Origin: Medicago truncatula
Taxonomy: Eukaryota > Streptophyta > Magnoliopsida > Fabales > Fabaceae
DNA length: 64,000 nucleotides
Reading direction: 5' to 3'
Assembly: GCF_003473485.1 (NCBI RefSeq)
Contig: NC_053047.1
Location: 11,237,001-11,301,000, forward strand
Positions 10,301-21,756 of the stretch are shown piece after piece. The notes under the pieces were generated by a model. It saw nothing but the letters and a program-made list of their open reading frames with translations. It did not search any database and was not told the origin of the DNA. The first letter of the stretch is position 1. Every line of letters starts with the position of its first letter. The position numbers and the translations under genes are program-made.

Positions 10301-12629
10301 TGAAAGTTAATACAAATAGTATTTTGAGAATATCAGGGCAAGAGGAATCGCCACTTCACAAAGTACTTATGAAAGGAACTTTTCGTGCTTCATGTCATTG
10401 TGTTGTTAAAGGGCAGCCCGGTGGACTAAAGCTCCCGCATACGCAGGGTCCGGGAAGGGGGCCCACCACTTTGGTGTTACAAATAGCCCGCGCTACATAT
10501 CATTATATTGTTATATGCACTAAAAGTCCTTACAAAGAACAGAAGGAAAAGCCAAAACATGAAGGAAAAAGAAAAAGTTTATAACCATAGACTGGTCATT
10601 GAAACTTTTATTATCATGAACTGAAACAGATGGTGTAAAAGCAATTCAAAATTACATGACCATGTGTAAAAGAACATGGTTATATATGACTCAAAATAAG
10701 CAAAAAAAACATATTCAAACGAATAGACAATTAATGGATTGATAATGGTGCACACAGATGTCATATTTTCCACGACCACAGCACACCCCCACAAACATAA
10801 ACAATAAATGGAAAATAGCTACCTGGCGTAATATTGGGCCAAACTGGCGTATAAGATCTTGCATTCTTTTCTGAGCAGCCGCTTCTCTACGTGATGCATC
10901 CTGCTGTAGCTTCTTAATACTTGGAACATGTTTCTCCTTATCTTTGTCCTTCAAAGTTGAGTTACCTTTTGACGTGTCTGTTTGCTTTTTATTCGTGCTG
11001 GAGAAAAAACTATCTATCTCATGCCCTTTCTGCTCAAGCTGCAGGAATAGAAGCATATTACTTACTAGAAATAACTTCTTGGGATGTAAAATTAAAGAAG
11101 AGAAATCATAAACAGACACACAAATGAAGCACGAATGGTTGTCCATACAAAATAAAACAATCGTAATTCATAAAAGCCTCTTAAAAGCTAAAACCACACA
11201 GACAGGTTAATATGATATGTTGCTGCTAGCAATAATTGCAAAATTTCAGTGAACAATCTTTTGCAATACGGCCAAATCTTTTACAACTATAACATTGCAA
11301 AGCACGCATATCTCAGCACGTGTTCCAACCATGAGCAGAATAAGCCAAATCAACAGGACGATAGGAGTACTTGTATTAGCTTTATGTTCCATTGCTGCTT
11401 AAGTAGTCATGTGTTGATCTTCTCAAAGAAATTCACTTGAGCAATTGTCCAGATAAGCTACAGGGACACGGTTCATCAGACTAGCACGACTTGTCTCAAA
11501 CACGTCGCAATTTCAACAAGAACTAGTATCTTCTGCTGGTCTCATGGACCATGTTGTTGACAGCAGAAAGTGTTTATTTACGGACATCAGTGATGTAAAT
11601 GTCACGCTATTCAGTCCATAGGCTTTGAAAATCAGAGCTGTTATCCTCAATTAAGAGATTCCCTTGTGTTAAGTTACCCAATTCCTACTCAAGCTGAAAT
11701 CTCTTTGCGATATTGTCTTTATTGGAGTATACCTTTTCAAAAAACCACGAACAGTGAATATGAAGACAAAAAGGCTACCGAGATCAAGAACCCACCAGGA
11801 ACAAGAAATCAAGTGCACAACACGAATCCACAGGTTCATAGTTGAGACTCTGACAAAATGTCGATTATCAAAAGAGACTCTGATACTATGTACGGCTCTA
11901 TGTGGTCCTTTACTTTCTTAATAGAACGAAATTTACAGTTCAACTTACAACAAAAAGACCTAGAGACCAGCATGAAATGTTATGCTTTTTCAAATTCCGC
12001 TACGCTATAGTGCTGTTATATTGCCTATTTGACAATACTTAAAACTAAATTGCATATTGCAAAACTATACAACAATTGAGTCTTATCTCACTAAGTGTTA
12101 AATTCTACTACACTACAACACCGCTATAGCTTCAATTTGACAGCATTGACGATATCATAAGTCATAACGGCTATAAATAAACACGATAAACATGTGACAA
12201 AATCATAAGTCATAAGCTTTAATGTTATAACCTGCAAATTAAGTTGTTTATCCTAATAGTAGTATTTGAAACTATGAAACACTCACACAGACACCACCGG
12301 ACACACACATGTCAGCATTGTGTCAAGTAGGTGTGTTCTACATCAAACATGTCTTCAATCAGAAGTGTTTGTGTTACAAAATCACACACGTGTTGGTGTT
12401 GTGTCAGGTGTATGTTTCCACACAGAATAAGCTTTCAATCAGAAGTGTCAATGTTACAGAGTCACGAACACCAGACACATGTGTCGGTGTTGTGTCAGGT
12501 GTGGGACACCAAACACCCATTTGATTAGAAGTGTTGGTGTTACAGAATTGAGTGGTAACAAAGAATACTTGCCTGATCAACTTTTGAAACTAACTCATCA
12601 ACACGGTGCTTGAAGTTGAAACTCTCCAT
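7331..12629 (-). CDS. GTE: Bromodomain/NET transcription factor of the GTE1/GTE6 class (short plant BET protein)
   Basis: Eight exons (12629-12573, 11038-10823, 9548-9471, 8710-8486, 8313-8215, 8118-8060, 7769-7619, 7501-7331) join in frame to 351 aa, the size of plant GTE1/GTE6 proteins. Such proteins bind acetylated histones and regulate transcription in the nucleus. Residues 1-30 look coiled-coil-like (HRVDELVSKVDQLEQKGHEI). A basic KDKDKEKH region leads to the bromodomain (about 85-190), with WAWPFMQPVDVEGLGLNDYY, IIDKPMDF and MKYND; its Asn (about N161) is the acetyl-lysine contact. An EEEEAEARLA linker precedes the NET domain (about 230-300; EELREMVVKKCRKMS, LSPDDLRRALDIV, EVDLDIDAQ). 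The tail is basic (NNKRKREL, KKKTKKP) and could be a nuclear localisation signal. Intron 1 uses a GC donor; only that junction keeps the frame. Introns carry an Au SINE and other repeats. Confidence 0.94.
8940..9140. repeat. Interspersed legume-type repeat in a GTE intron
   Basis: The block contains GGGCCTAACTCATCC, AAAACCGGCTTGTAAGGTGA and CCAATGTGGGACTAAATCC, a combination familiar from dispersed legume repeats, often LTR-derived. It lies between exons 3 and 4. Boundaries and class are not resolved from a single copy. Confidence 0.45.
10409..10500 (+). mobile_element. Au-type SINE fragment
   Basis: The sequence GGGCAGCCCGGTGGACTAAA followed by GCTCCCGCATACGCAGGGTC and a CCGGGAAGGG block resembles the conserved 5' half of the plant Au SINE family. 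The 3' part and any A-rich tail are not evident. It lies in intron 2 of the GTE gene, antisense to it. Confidence 0.7.
12271..12545. repeat. Three diverged tandem units derived from the GTGTCGG MITE family
   Basis: The motif 'TCAATCAGAAGTGT…GTTACA' recurs at about 12354-12380, 12436-12460 and, diverged, 12520-12545. Each unit (about 85 bp) also has a GTGTTGTGTCAGGTGT block. This is a local minisatellite-like amplification of the hAT-like MITE sequence, within GTE intron 1, close to exon 1. Confidence 0.6.
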
Positions 12630-14264
12630 TGACACGGCCGGAAGAGAAAGGCGGACGGACGAGTGTCTAAAACGTTTGTGACGGCGGATGTGTTGAGTTT
12701 AATGGAAGTTTCTCCAACTTGTTGATGATTCTCATACACGTTTTAGGTTGTAACTATTAATCAGTGTATTTGGATAAATTAATTTAAAATTGAAAAGATA
12801 AATTTTTAAATTTTTATATTTAGTTTTTTATTTGTGTTTTTGGGTTCAAGTTATCAAAACCCTTTAAAATTTTAGAGTCAGAAATATAATTGATTCAAAT
12901 AATCCAATTGAATTGTGTGGTTTTTTAAATAATGTTGTTTGGATAAAGTAATAAATAATTTGATTGTTATTATTTTTTACTACTTTTGTAAATTTTGAAG
13001 TTTTAGGGTTCAATTTGAAAAAGAAAAAAATTGAAGTCAATTTCTAAATTTTGAAAATATGATGACCAAAATGCAAAATTTGAAAAAATTGTAAGAAATG
13101 AGAAGTTTGATATTTGTAGCTTTTATGTCTTATTTGAAACTCTATAAATTTACCTTTGGCAGAATACCCAATAAATTTCTATCATTTTGAAAATTCTCCA
13201 AACTATCATCAAAACAATGAAATTTACCTAAAAGAATTTAAATTCCCTCGAAAAAATATATTACCTCGAAACATTCCTCCATCCAAACATACTCTAAATT
13301 TATTCGGTTTTATTTCGGTCACTTGATGTAGAAATATTTGATATTTTGATATTTAACTTACAAAATTTAGACATTTTAATCTTTCCTATAGGAGACCAAT
13401 ATGTATTAATAATTGTCATTTAAGAGACCAAAGTGTTAAACATTCTTAACTTAAGGGATCAAAATAAAACGAAAAAAATCGTACGTGATGAACTAGTATA
13501 ATGCTTGCAATCTAAAGAACTAAAATGAAATGTAACATATAAGAATCAAAATGAAACCTAAAAACAACTTAAGAGACAAGTGTATTTTTGCCCCTTTTTT
13601 AATAAGAGAATGAAGTTATAAAAAGGCTAAGGAACTATATATATACTACTTTCCATCACATCAAACTAAAGCTTGAGGGTTAAAGAAGAACAAGGAGATT
13701 GAAGAATCGTCCAAGAGAAAGAACCATGGTGATCCAATTAATCAGGAAGATGGATAAGACGAAGAATATCAAGTAAATAAAAGGGGATGAAGAGCCACAA
13801 TATAAGTTGAAATGCTCTAAGTAATCTGAATAACAGATTGAGAATCACATTCCACAAGAAGAGCAATAATATCATGATCATGTGCAAGCTTAAAACCCAA
13901 GAAAGGACCTCCAAAGTTTAGCAAAAATACCAATAGAGGTTTCAATATTATAATGAAATCCTCTAATGAAGTTATCAAACAAATTGAAAATTAAACCAAT
14001 GCAAGGCGTGGAACGAGTGGTGGTATTATGAGATCCATCATAATTTAATGGGTTAATTAAGTAAACGATCTCTATAAATATTCAAATTGTAATATATACA
14101 AAACCAAATCACACTTTTAAGTCCTTGTGATATTTTTTTTAATATTTTAGAGACCAGAAATATTGATGGAAATTTTTAGACTAATTTAATTTATAATGAG
14201 AAAGAGGGAGAGGTTGTGAGGCAATATGTAGCTCGGTTCTTATGTTGGCATAGCATAGAGGAAT
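12630..14264. other. Intergenic, AT-rich, no gene seen
   Basis: This follows the 5' end of the GTE gene on the minus strand. There are no open frames with recognisable protein similarity. About 13310-13600 has 'gagaccaa', 'gatcaaaataaaac' and 'tttttgcccc' strings typical of decayed foldback elements, but a second arm was not found. Confidence 0.6.
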
Positions 14265-14538
14265 AATAGTGTTTTTCACCCCTGTAATATATGTCATTTT
14301 CGGTTTTCGTCCCTATAAAATTTTCGGTTTGATTTGCACCCTCGTAAATATTTTTTTTCTGGAAAACACTCTTAAAAGGCCATTCAACAACTAAAATTTC
14401 TTGAAAAAAATTCTGAAAATGGGCTATTAGGGGTGTTTTTCGGAAAAAAATAATTTTACGAGGGTGCAAATCAAACCGAAAATTTTATAGGGGCGAAAAC
14501 CGGAAATGACATATATTACAGGGGTGAAAAGCACTATT
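14265..14538. mobile_element. Foldback MITE with arms of about 95 bp
   Basis: The left arm (AATAGTGTTTTTCACCCCTG, then the CGGTTTTCGTCCC and TTTGCACCCTCGTAAA blocks) is repeated inverted at the right end with few mismatches. The centre is short and noncoding. The following stretch 14539-15050 shows no gene. Confidence 0.85.
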
Positions 14539-15059
14539 AACCCTAAGATGAACCATATGATTGGAGGATTCAAGAAGATTGCTATCAATAATAGTGTTAC
14601 CCTAAAAAATAAGATTGTTTATATCGTTTCACAAATTCCAAACTATAACAACAAAGAAAACAATTTATCTAGCCAGTTACAGAAACATTGTGTCATTTAA
14701 AGAGAGATTCCAATGTAACTAATCATGGAGGCATAGGCTAAAGAAGATAGCAAGTATAGAGATATTTTAGTAACTGAGGGATGGCATTTGTGACATTTGT
14801 GATTGTCACTGATACTTCCAAAAATAAAATCCCAACAATTTTCTCAACATCATAACAGATGGAAAATGGGATACAAACAATTTTCTAAATGTACTGTGAA
14901 ATACTAGTGAGGGAGAATCGAGCAAGGGTTATGTGTCCATCAAGAAATAAAGAGGATGTTTTCTAACAATGAGTATTGAAGCATAACACAAAAGACTTGG
15001 AATCAAGCTTGCTACTAGATAAAGAAGAAGAACATAGTGAACCTCAGTTACTTGCAACA

Positions 15060-15305
15060 CAAGCTCCAATTAGTTTTAGTAAACAAAAACAGTTATAACT
15101 AACTTTCTAGTTTGTTATGAAGTTTGTTGTTATCTTATAAGATGGAACTTACAATAGCTTAGTGTATACCATCATAGAAGTACTATAAATACATGCAATA
15201 CCTTCATTCTCAAGTAATCAATAATAATATTGATTCTAGCTTCTACATTTTATCTCCTTTTCTCTTATTTTCCATAATTTTCTATCAATTTTTAGCTTAT
15301 CAACA
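15060..15305 (+). repeat. Probable 5' LTR end of a copia element, followed by a primer-binding-like site
   Basis: A TATAAATA-like box (about 15182), an AT-rich leader and a terminal CAACA precede TGGCATCATGAGC at 15306, a decayed match to the initiator-Met tRNA primer site. The upstream edge of the LTR cannot be fixed because no second copy is found. Confidence 0.45.
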
Positions 15306-16076
15306 TGGCATCATGAGCATCTTGATCTAAGAGTGCTTCTTCCGCACATTTTCTTTGTTTTCCTTTCCTTTCTCTGATTTTCTTTCTATGACTCGTCGCA
15401 ACAACAATGGTGCGGGATCCTCTACCAAGGTTTTTCTTGATCAATCTAGTCGCTTTTTTATTCATCCTAGTGATGGTACATCATCAGTTGCAGTTACTCT
15501 GGTCTTGAATGATTCCAATTACCATTCCTAGGCTCGCTATATGCGCAGAGCTCTTGGAGGGAAAATGAAGTTTGAGTTCGTTGATGGTACAATTCCTTCG
15601 CTTAATTATAATTTTGATCTTACTTTTTCGTGCTTGGAATCATTGCAACATGTTGATTCATTCATGGATCTTAAATTATGTTTCTCCTTCGATTTCTCAG
15701 TCCATCGTTTTCATGGAAAATGCTATGGATGTTAGGAACGATCTTAAGAAACGATTTGCTCAAGGTAATTTGGTAATAATTTAAGAATTAATGCAAGAAA
15801 TTTATGGGTTGCAACAAGATTCAAAGTCAGTTACTACTTTCTATTCTAAATTGAAGGTTTTATGGGAAGAGTTGGAAATTTATCTTCATATGCTTAGTTG
15901 CAGTTGTAGAATTCAATGTGTTTGTGAATCAATGCGAACTTCTAGGAAGAATCATATGTTGTTGTATGCTATCAGATTTCTCACTAGCGTAAACGAAAAC
16001 TTTTCCATTGTAAAGTCACAAATTCTTCTCATGGACCATCTTCCTCTTATGGACAAGATTTTCTCTATGATGCTGC

Positions 16077-16257
16077 TGTTAGATAATAAAATATTGGGCT
16101 TAAGTTATTGTCTTTATATTAGCAAATTAGAGTCCATTACGTTTATTATATATTCTCTCATAACATTTTGTAATATTAAGTTATTGATATTCTATTGAAA
16201 CCCTAGCCTCCGTTGCTATTCTTATTCTCTCTTTCTTTTGTATGAGTTTTGTTAACA
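16077..16257 (+). repeat. Left LTR of the TRIM-like element
   Basis: TG…CA termini; about 95 percent identical by eye to 17275-17457. Confidence 0.92.
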
Positions 16258-17274
16258 TGGTATCAAGAGCATGGTTTGATCCTCCTTGAATGATCTGTCG
16301 CTTCCGCAGTTGAGTTCCCAAAAGTTTGGGAATGTTGTGTGATTGATTTGGTTTAATTCTTAGTATTAGTTTTTTGTATTTTCGTTGGTTCGTTCCAGGG
16401 ATGTTTGAAAGAAATTGATTGAATATGGTATTTTGTTGAACGGTTAGGCTTCACTGCATTTTCCATCTCCGTTTGCAATTTTTGTTCAGTTTGTTCTTTA
16501 TCCTCACTTTGTTCCTCTTATTGTTCATTATGTTTGGTTATTTGTCGGTCATGTTTGGAATTGCAAGTGCCATTGGCATCTAGAGTCAACAACAATTTTG
16601 TTTGGTTTCGGTGGTATATTTAGTTTGTGGTTTTGGTTGGTTTTAAATTAAAAAAATAAAAAGCTTGGGTCTCTCTCTACTTCGGTTTTGTTTGTTCGCG
16701 TTCAATTTCGTTTGATATGTTGATCTCTCTCCTGATTGTTTCTTTTTTGGTTGTTCTTCTCTTTAATTTTCTCTCTTTTGTTTTATTTATTCATTTGAGT
16801 CTACTTCTCCGTTTGTAGGTTTCTTTTGAATCTTCGTGTGTTTCTTTGTGTTTGTGTTTGATTAATTGGTTGTTCGTTTATGTCTATCTTTGGTTGATTT
16901 AGTTCAGCTTGTCTTTGTTCATTTGATTCGGTTTACTTTGGTTCAATTTGATTTGGTTTCGTTTGTTTGTTTGGTGAGTCAAGATAGTGTTCACAATTTG
17001 TTTGTTTGTTTGGTGGGTCAGGTGTGAGCACTTTGGTTGTTCGGTGAGTCGAGTACTCACAATTTGGTTTCTAATTGCATTGCACTTCTCAAGCTCCTCT
17101 ATTGGTTCTTCTCTCTGTTGGTTCTATTGTTTGATGATTCTCTTTTTGATTGGTTGATGGTGATAGTGAGCTTCAGCTTGAGGGGTAGCGTTAGAACTTT
17201 ATATTATGTTTTTCGTATTTTGTTTGACAAACTTACAATGCTTCTTGTTGACTCATTGTGAGTTTGAGGGTAGA

Positions 17275-17457
17275 TGTTAGATAATAAAATATTGGGCTTA
17301 AGTTATTGGGTCTTTATATTAGAAAGTTAGAGTCCATTAGATTTATTATATATTCTCTCATAACATTTTGTAATATTAAGCAATTGATATTCTATTGAAA
17401 CCCTGGCCTCCGTTGCTATTCTTATTCTCTCTTTCTTTTGTATGAGTTTTGTTAACA
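17275..17457 (+). repeat. Right LTR of the TRIM-like element
   Basis: TG…CA termini, preceded by a polypurine-like tract; direct repeat of 16077-16257. Confidence 0.92.
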
Positions 17458-17690
17458 GCTACAACAAGAAAGACGGGTAATTTTGCACCTACTTCCGATG
17501 ATTCTATACCATTAATCAATGTTGTGACATCTAGAAAGTCCAAGGGTAATTTTCAGGTAGCACAAACAAGAATTTTAATCAATGGTCCAATTTTAAACTA
17601 GGTACTTTCTGTCAAAGAAATGGTCACACATCTTCAAATAAATTTTAATAATGGATCTTCTGCAAATCATGTTGCGTGAGGGTGAGTGTT

Positions 17691-19320
17691 GAAGTTAGTT
17701 TTGAAGTTGTTTGTATTTTGTTATTTATCCCACATTGTTCAGGTTCCCCGAGTTGTTGAATGTATAAATATGTTTGGGTACCCTAATCATTTGATTTAGC
17801 TTTTGGGATGAGATCCAAACACATTTAACAGCTTTGAGCTTCTTTTATGTGTATGGCCTTTGGTTTGTTCTTTTAGCATTAGCATTGTTCCTTCTTTTTG
17901 TTTTGTCTACCGTCTACATTACATAATATTAATGTGTTTCTAAAATTCATGACCACGTTGACATAGGTAACTTGTCTTTTAAAAATATAATGTAAGTGTG
18001 TTCCTTTTGAATGTCACAAGATGACTAGTGTATTTATATGTGAGATATTGATAAACTCGGATTGGTGCTTATATAGTATGATATGTATTGCATTTAAATT
18101 ATGATGGTATCAGTCTCTATGAACAGGTTTACTATAATAGTCAATTATATTGACATGTCAAAATTTTGCATTACAAATTGAATTATATTGTGCTTTTGTT
18201 GCGAAGACTGTAAAACTAGGCAATTTAATTCATTACTAAGATTTGGGTCTATGGCTTTAGGCGTTGACTCATGCGTTCAGATTTGTGTCAAACTGATGCA
18301 ATTGGAACATGTTTTCCTTTTGATACTCTTTTTATTCATATAACTCTTGGTTAGTTATTTTAGCCTTGCTCCCTCTTGTTCTATGTCTTGGCATGGTGTT
18401 TTTTTTTTTTTTTTTTTTTTTTGTCTGCAATTGCATCTGTATTATACTCTTGGATACCCATAAAAATAGGAAAGAGAGAAGAAAGAAATAGAGACAGAAA
18501 AAGAAAATAAAAAGACAGCTCTTATATTGAGTTTGACCTTACAAACTATTAACAATTTTTTTCTTCATTTTTGCAAAATGACATCCTAAAAGTGAGCATT
18601 TTCTTCTTACTTTAATGTACTAACCATTGATATATTTCTATTAAAAAATGAATTAGTAACCATATTGTGCTGTAACAATTATGTGAAAATATGTCATTAC
18701 AAAAAATATAATATTAATTTTTACTTGATAGTATGATGTTTTGGTAGATAAATTCTGTTTTTTTATAATAACGCAGAGTGGAAAAGGACAATAATTTGTT
18801 TTTCTTTATTTTGCTTTTGAATTATTCTATTACCTTTTCAATTAGTATAATACATTATGAATCGCTAATCTTGAACGCTAATAGAAAAAAACAAGTATAG
18901 AATAGTGACAATTTTTTTTTTTTGGAAGGATTGAGAATTTTATTTTTATTGTGTTGTTGTAAGTTGTATTTATTTTCATATTGTGGTATGCATCAGCACA
19001 CAATCTTTATATTAATTTCAAAGAAAAATGGTTTGCTCTATAAAATTAATATGTTCTTTTAAATATATTTTATAGTTGATTTGTCAAAAAAAAAATATAA
19101 GTTGTTTATTTTTTACTGTTTAAATTTCAAATTTGTTTCTAAATAAAAGTTTGTGTCACTTCTACACATAATTTACCCCGTGCATTGTACGGGTATCCAC
19201 ACTATTATTTTATTGAAGATAAAGAATGAAGAAGAAAATGTAGATAGTAACATGGACATTAATTATTTTTTTGAAATAATGGACATTAATTTTTTTTAGA
19301 GAGTGATTATTTTTGCATTT
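17691..19320. other. Intergenic, AT-rich, no gene seen; possible LTR scrap at its start
   Basis: About 17687-17830 begins TGTTGAAGTTAG after a purine-rich stretch, contains ATCCCACATTG and ends CATTTAACA, which could be a decayed LTR. A poly-T run lies at 18398-18422. Near 19175-19195 the string CCCCGTGCATTGTACGGG forms a small hairpin of a kind seen at plant transposon ends, but no partner end was found. There is no coding similarity. Confidence 0.4.
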
Positions 19321-19327
19321 ACAAAAT

Positions 19328-19428
19328 TTGCTTTATTTTGTGTATGTGTGCAAAAAAAAAAAAATTAACATAACAATACATATTGTTATGTTAAATTTTA
19401 TTTTTTTTGCACACATACACAAAATAAA
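19328..19428. repeat. Hairpin-type MITE or foldback
   Basis: TTTGCTTTATTTTGTGTATG at the left and its inverse at the right flank A/T-rich inner arms (ACATAACAATA / TATTGTTATGT) around a central base or two. The hairpin is almost perfect over about 100 bp. It is noncoding. Confidence 0.7.
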
Positions 19429-19863
19429 GCAAAATAACTGATATAGTCTATTTGTCCAAAAAATAACATAACGATGCAAAATTTTATGTGATTATTTATC
19501 GAAAAATTAACTATTGTTTAGATACATAGTACATAAATGGGATCAAAGTTAAAATCAATAATCGCTACGTATTTCTATATTATAATATTAATTCTTACAT
19601 GACATGCATGACTCGTAAAATTGTATTTAATACATGAAGACTGAACGAGATATGGATTCTTTGCAAGATATATTTGTTGTTTGTGTATATAGTTTGTGTT
19701 ATTGTTTGTGATTGAAATGCATGACTCCAAGAGTCATGTTTAATTCATGAGAAATGGAAGAAAAAAAACCAATTGTGCGTGATTTATCTATTGTTCAAAA
19801 CTGCTTTTTTATTTAAAATTGATCATATATTAATTGTGGTTTTATTTAAAAAAAAAAAAAAAA

Positions 19864-20760
19864 AAAGTCATCTTTAATAAAAGAAGGAATGTCATTCCAC
19901 TGAGCAATGACTTGCACTCGAAAAGTATAGTCTACAAGCTTATCCGCACAATGAGTTCCTTCCTAATAGATATGAGACACAATAAAAGAGAAATTAATAT
20001 TTTGCGTAACTTTTTTTGAAGGGCTATAACATTAAACCTTCTAGTTTCTTCACCTTCATCCACCAAAGATGGGTGATTTAGGGTCAACTTTTGACCCAAA
20101 ATCACTCCTCTAACTTGTTTTTTCTATTTTCTTTTTATTGAAATAAGTGGTTTACACATCTATTTTGTTTCTTTTTTTTTTGTGATTTCGTCGTCTTAGT
20201 GCGACCTTGTTTTGTTCGTCGTCTTTGTGCGACGTTGTTTGCCTTTCTTGGTTCGTTTAGGTATTTGTTCGGTTCAGATTGTCAGATCAGCTTCGATCCG
20301 GTGCAATCAAATTAATGACTTTGGAGTCGTCAACGTTGCAAATCCGGAGACAAGGGTATTCCGGAGACTTAAATATAGTCATATGTGTAGGCTTTAGTAC
20401 TTTGCCGTTTTATGCTATTAGCATGGATGATGTGAGTTTGTTCACAAATTCATCCTTTTTGTTTTTAACGAATTTCAATTGTATCGATGTACTCTACCAA
20501 TTTGAATGAATGAATATAATTTATTTTTGTCAAAAAATAAAAGAGAAATTAATATTTTAAGTATAAAGTCAATGATTTCTCAAATGCCAAAGAACAACAA
20601 TGTGAGGAGACTTGAAAGCTGAAACGACCAATTTAGAGTCATGTTCTAGTTAGAAAATGATACCGACCTTTAATATAAGCAATTCCAGGGGACTTAATAA
20701 CACCAATAAGTTCAACATTTTTTTGACAAAACAAATAAGTTCAACATGAAAAGCAAAAGA
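19864..20760 (-). mobile_element. LINE RNase-H-region remnant (copy a), interrupted by a later insertion
   Basis: The sequence around TTTAATAAAAGAAGGAATGT recurs at 25035 and 28990 with the same downstream order (CTTGCACTCGAAAA, then GATTTCTC near 20575). Read on the minus strand these segments resemble the degenerate RNase H end of L1-type LINE ORF2. All three copies are full of stops. This copy is split by the 20004-20535 insertion. Confidence 0.55.
20004..20535 (+). mobile_element. Retroposed insertion with a 23-bp target duplication
   Basis: The 23 bases at 19981-20003 (AATAAAAGAG followed by AAATTAATATTTT) are repeated exactly at 20536-20558. The uninterrupted sequence in copies b and c supports this as the target site. 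The insert ends in an A-rich tail after ATGAATGAATATAATT and TTTTTGTCAAAAA, as expected for target-primed reverse transcription. The 532-bp body has no retained domain; a short frame (about 20279-20509) is not recognisable. It is probably a 5'-truncated LINE or an unclassified SINE. Confidence 0.8.
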
Positions 20761-20799
20761 AGATACGTTTTTTTTAACAAGTCTAAATGAGATTATTAA

Positions 20800-21740
20800 C
20801 ACAATGAAAGTGACCCCCAGCACAAGGTGTGCTAAAGGAGGCCAACTAGAGTTGTTACAGTGTCACAAAAACCAAAACAGATGCAAGTTGCCGTACAAAA
20901 AATGAAAAATTACATAGAGATGCCCATGCACAATAAAGGATGTTGCCACCACTCATGGTAAGTGCAGGCGGAGTTAATCGATTTAGCCCTGAGTCAATTA
21001 AAAGAAAGTAACTTAACTTGATCGAGCAACTGATGTAAAGGTAAGACGTTGTTGTTGAAAATTTGATTGTTTCTTTCCATCCAAATCGTCCAAGCATAAA
21101 GAGAGCCAAATGAGTCTCAGAACCTGATGAGTTTGATGAGGAAACCCTCCCAAGTGGGAAAACTGGTGAAATTGATCCTGAGCACCATATGTATCGACCA
21201 AAGAGAGACTGATCCAACTCTGAATATGCATCCAAAGTTGGCCGAAAATGACTACAAGTGATGAAAAGATGATTCATTGACTCCTGAACCCCGCAACCAC
21301 CAATACAAATGGTGGAATGATACCCCGCATAAGAAGGTTATACTTTGTTGGGAGACGGTTGCAAAAGAGGTGCCACGCGAAGAGAGTAACTTTTAGGGGA
21401 ACATGTTTAAGCCAAATATTTGTTGTAGGAGTCCTCTCAAAGTTGGGATCTGATTATGTGAACACATGGTAAACGTCCCTAACTGAGTATCCTTTGATTG
21501 GGTCGAGTAACCAAACCTAGTGGTCAGGGATATCAACCTGCAAAACAATGTTATGTAACAAAAAGCAACAGTTCCTAAGAAGGTCCGCCTCCCATGCAAA
21601 CAACCTTCTACGCCACTTCCACGCCTCTCCTCCCTCATCCCACCCTAAATAATGCATCTCTGCTACCGTACACAAAGGGTTTTCCACCAATTTAAATAAG
21701 CGGATGAAGCTATCACTCAAAGGAGCATCATGAAGCACAT
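20800..21740 (-). mobile_element. LINE ORF2 C-terminal fragment with zf-RVT
   Basis: Minus-strand frames give, in order, WKWRRRLFAWEADLLRNC (from about 21640), a DHWVWLLDPIKGYSV-like motif near 21500, FAWHLFCNRLPT near 21370, and ESMNHLFITCSHF near 21275. This is the usual order at the end of plant L1 ORF2. Several frameshifts separate the pieces. Confidence 0.75.
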
Positions 21741-21756
21741 AGTTTTAGACTTCATG

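Larger units (their letters stand above)
16077..17457 (+). mobile_element. Miniature LTR retrotransposon (TRIM-like), nested in copia gag
   Basis: Direct repeats of 181 bp (16077-16257) and 183 bp (17275-17457) start TGTTAGATAATAAAATATTG and end GTTTTGTTAACA, with few differences between them. Just inside the left LTR is TGGTATCAAGAGC (16258-16270), a Met-tRNA primer-binding site. A purine-rich GTTTGAGGGTAGA precedes the right LTR. Flanks are GCTGC and GCTAC, a 5-bp target duplication with one change. The 1.0-kb interior is T-rich and encodes nothing recognisable, so it must have moved using proteins of another element. At 1381 bp with LTRs under 200 bp it fits the TRIM or small non-autonomous class. 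Confidence 0.92.
15388..17690 (+). pseudogene. Decayed Ty1/copia gag, split by a nested LTR element
   Basis: From ATG 15388 the frame reads MTRRNNNGAGSSTKVFLDQS, then the copia gag N-terminal pattern NDSNYHS[stop]ARYMRRALGG and KFEFVDGTIP. The stop at about 15531 replaces a Trp usually found there. After a frameshift the gag core continues (MQEIYGLQQDSKSVTTFYSK, LWEEL, FLTSVNENFS) until about 16071. It resumes at 17458 in the same domain (QQERR-like, then SDDSIPLINVV). No protease, integrase or RT follows. The gap is exactly the 16077-17457 insertion. Confidence 0.8.

Noticed and set aside
15791..16198. A 135-codon frame as a complete gene
   Set aside because: It is the copia gag core running on into the left LTR of the nested element; the last 40 codons are LTR sequence.
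19175..19200. CCCCGTGCATTGTACGGG hairpin as a Helitron end
   Set aside because: The bases after the hairpin give CTAT rather than CTRR and no other end was found.
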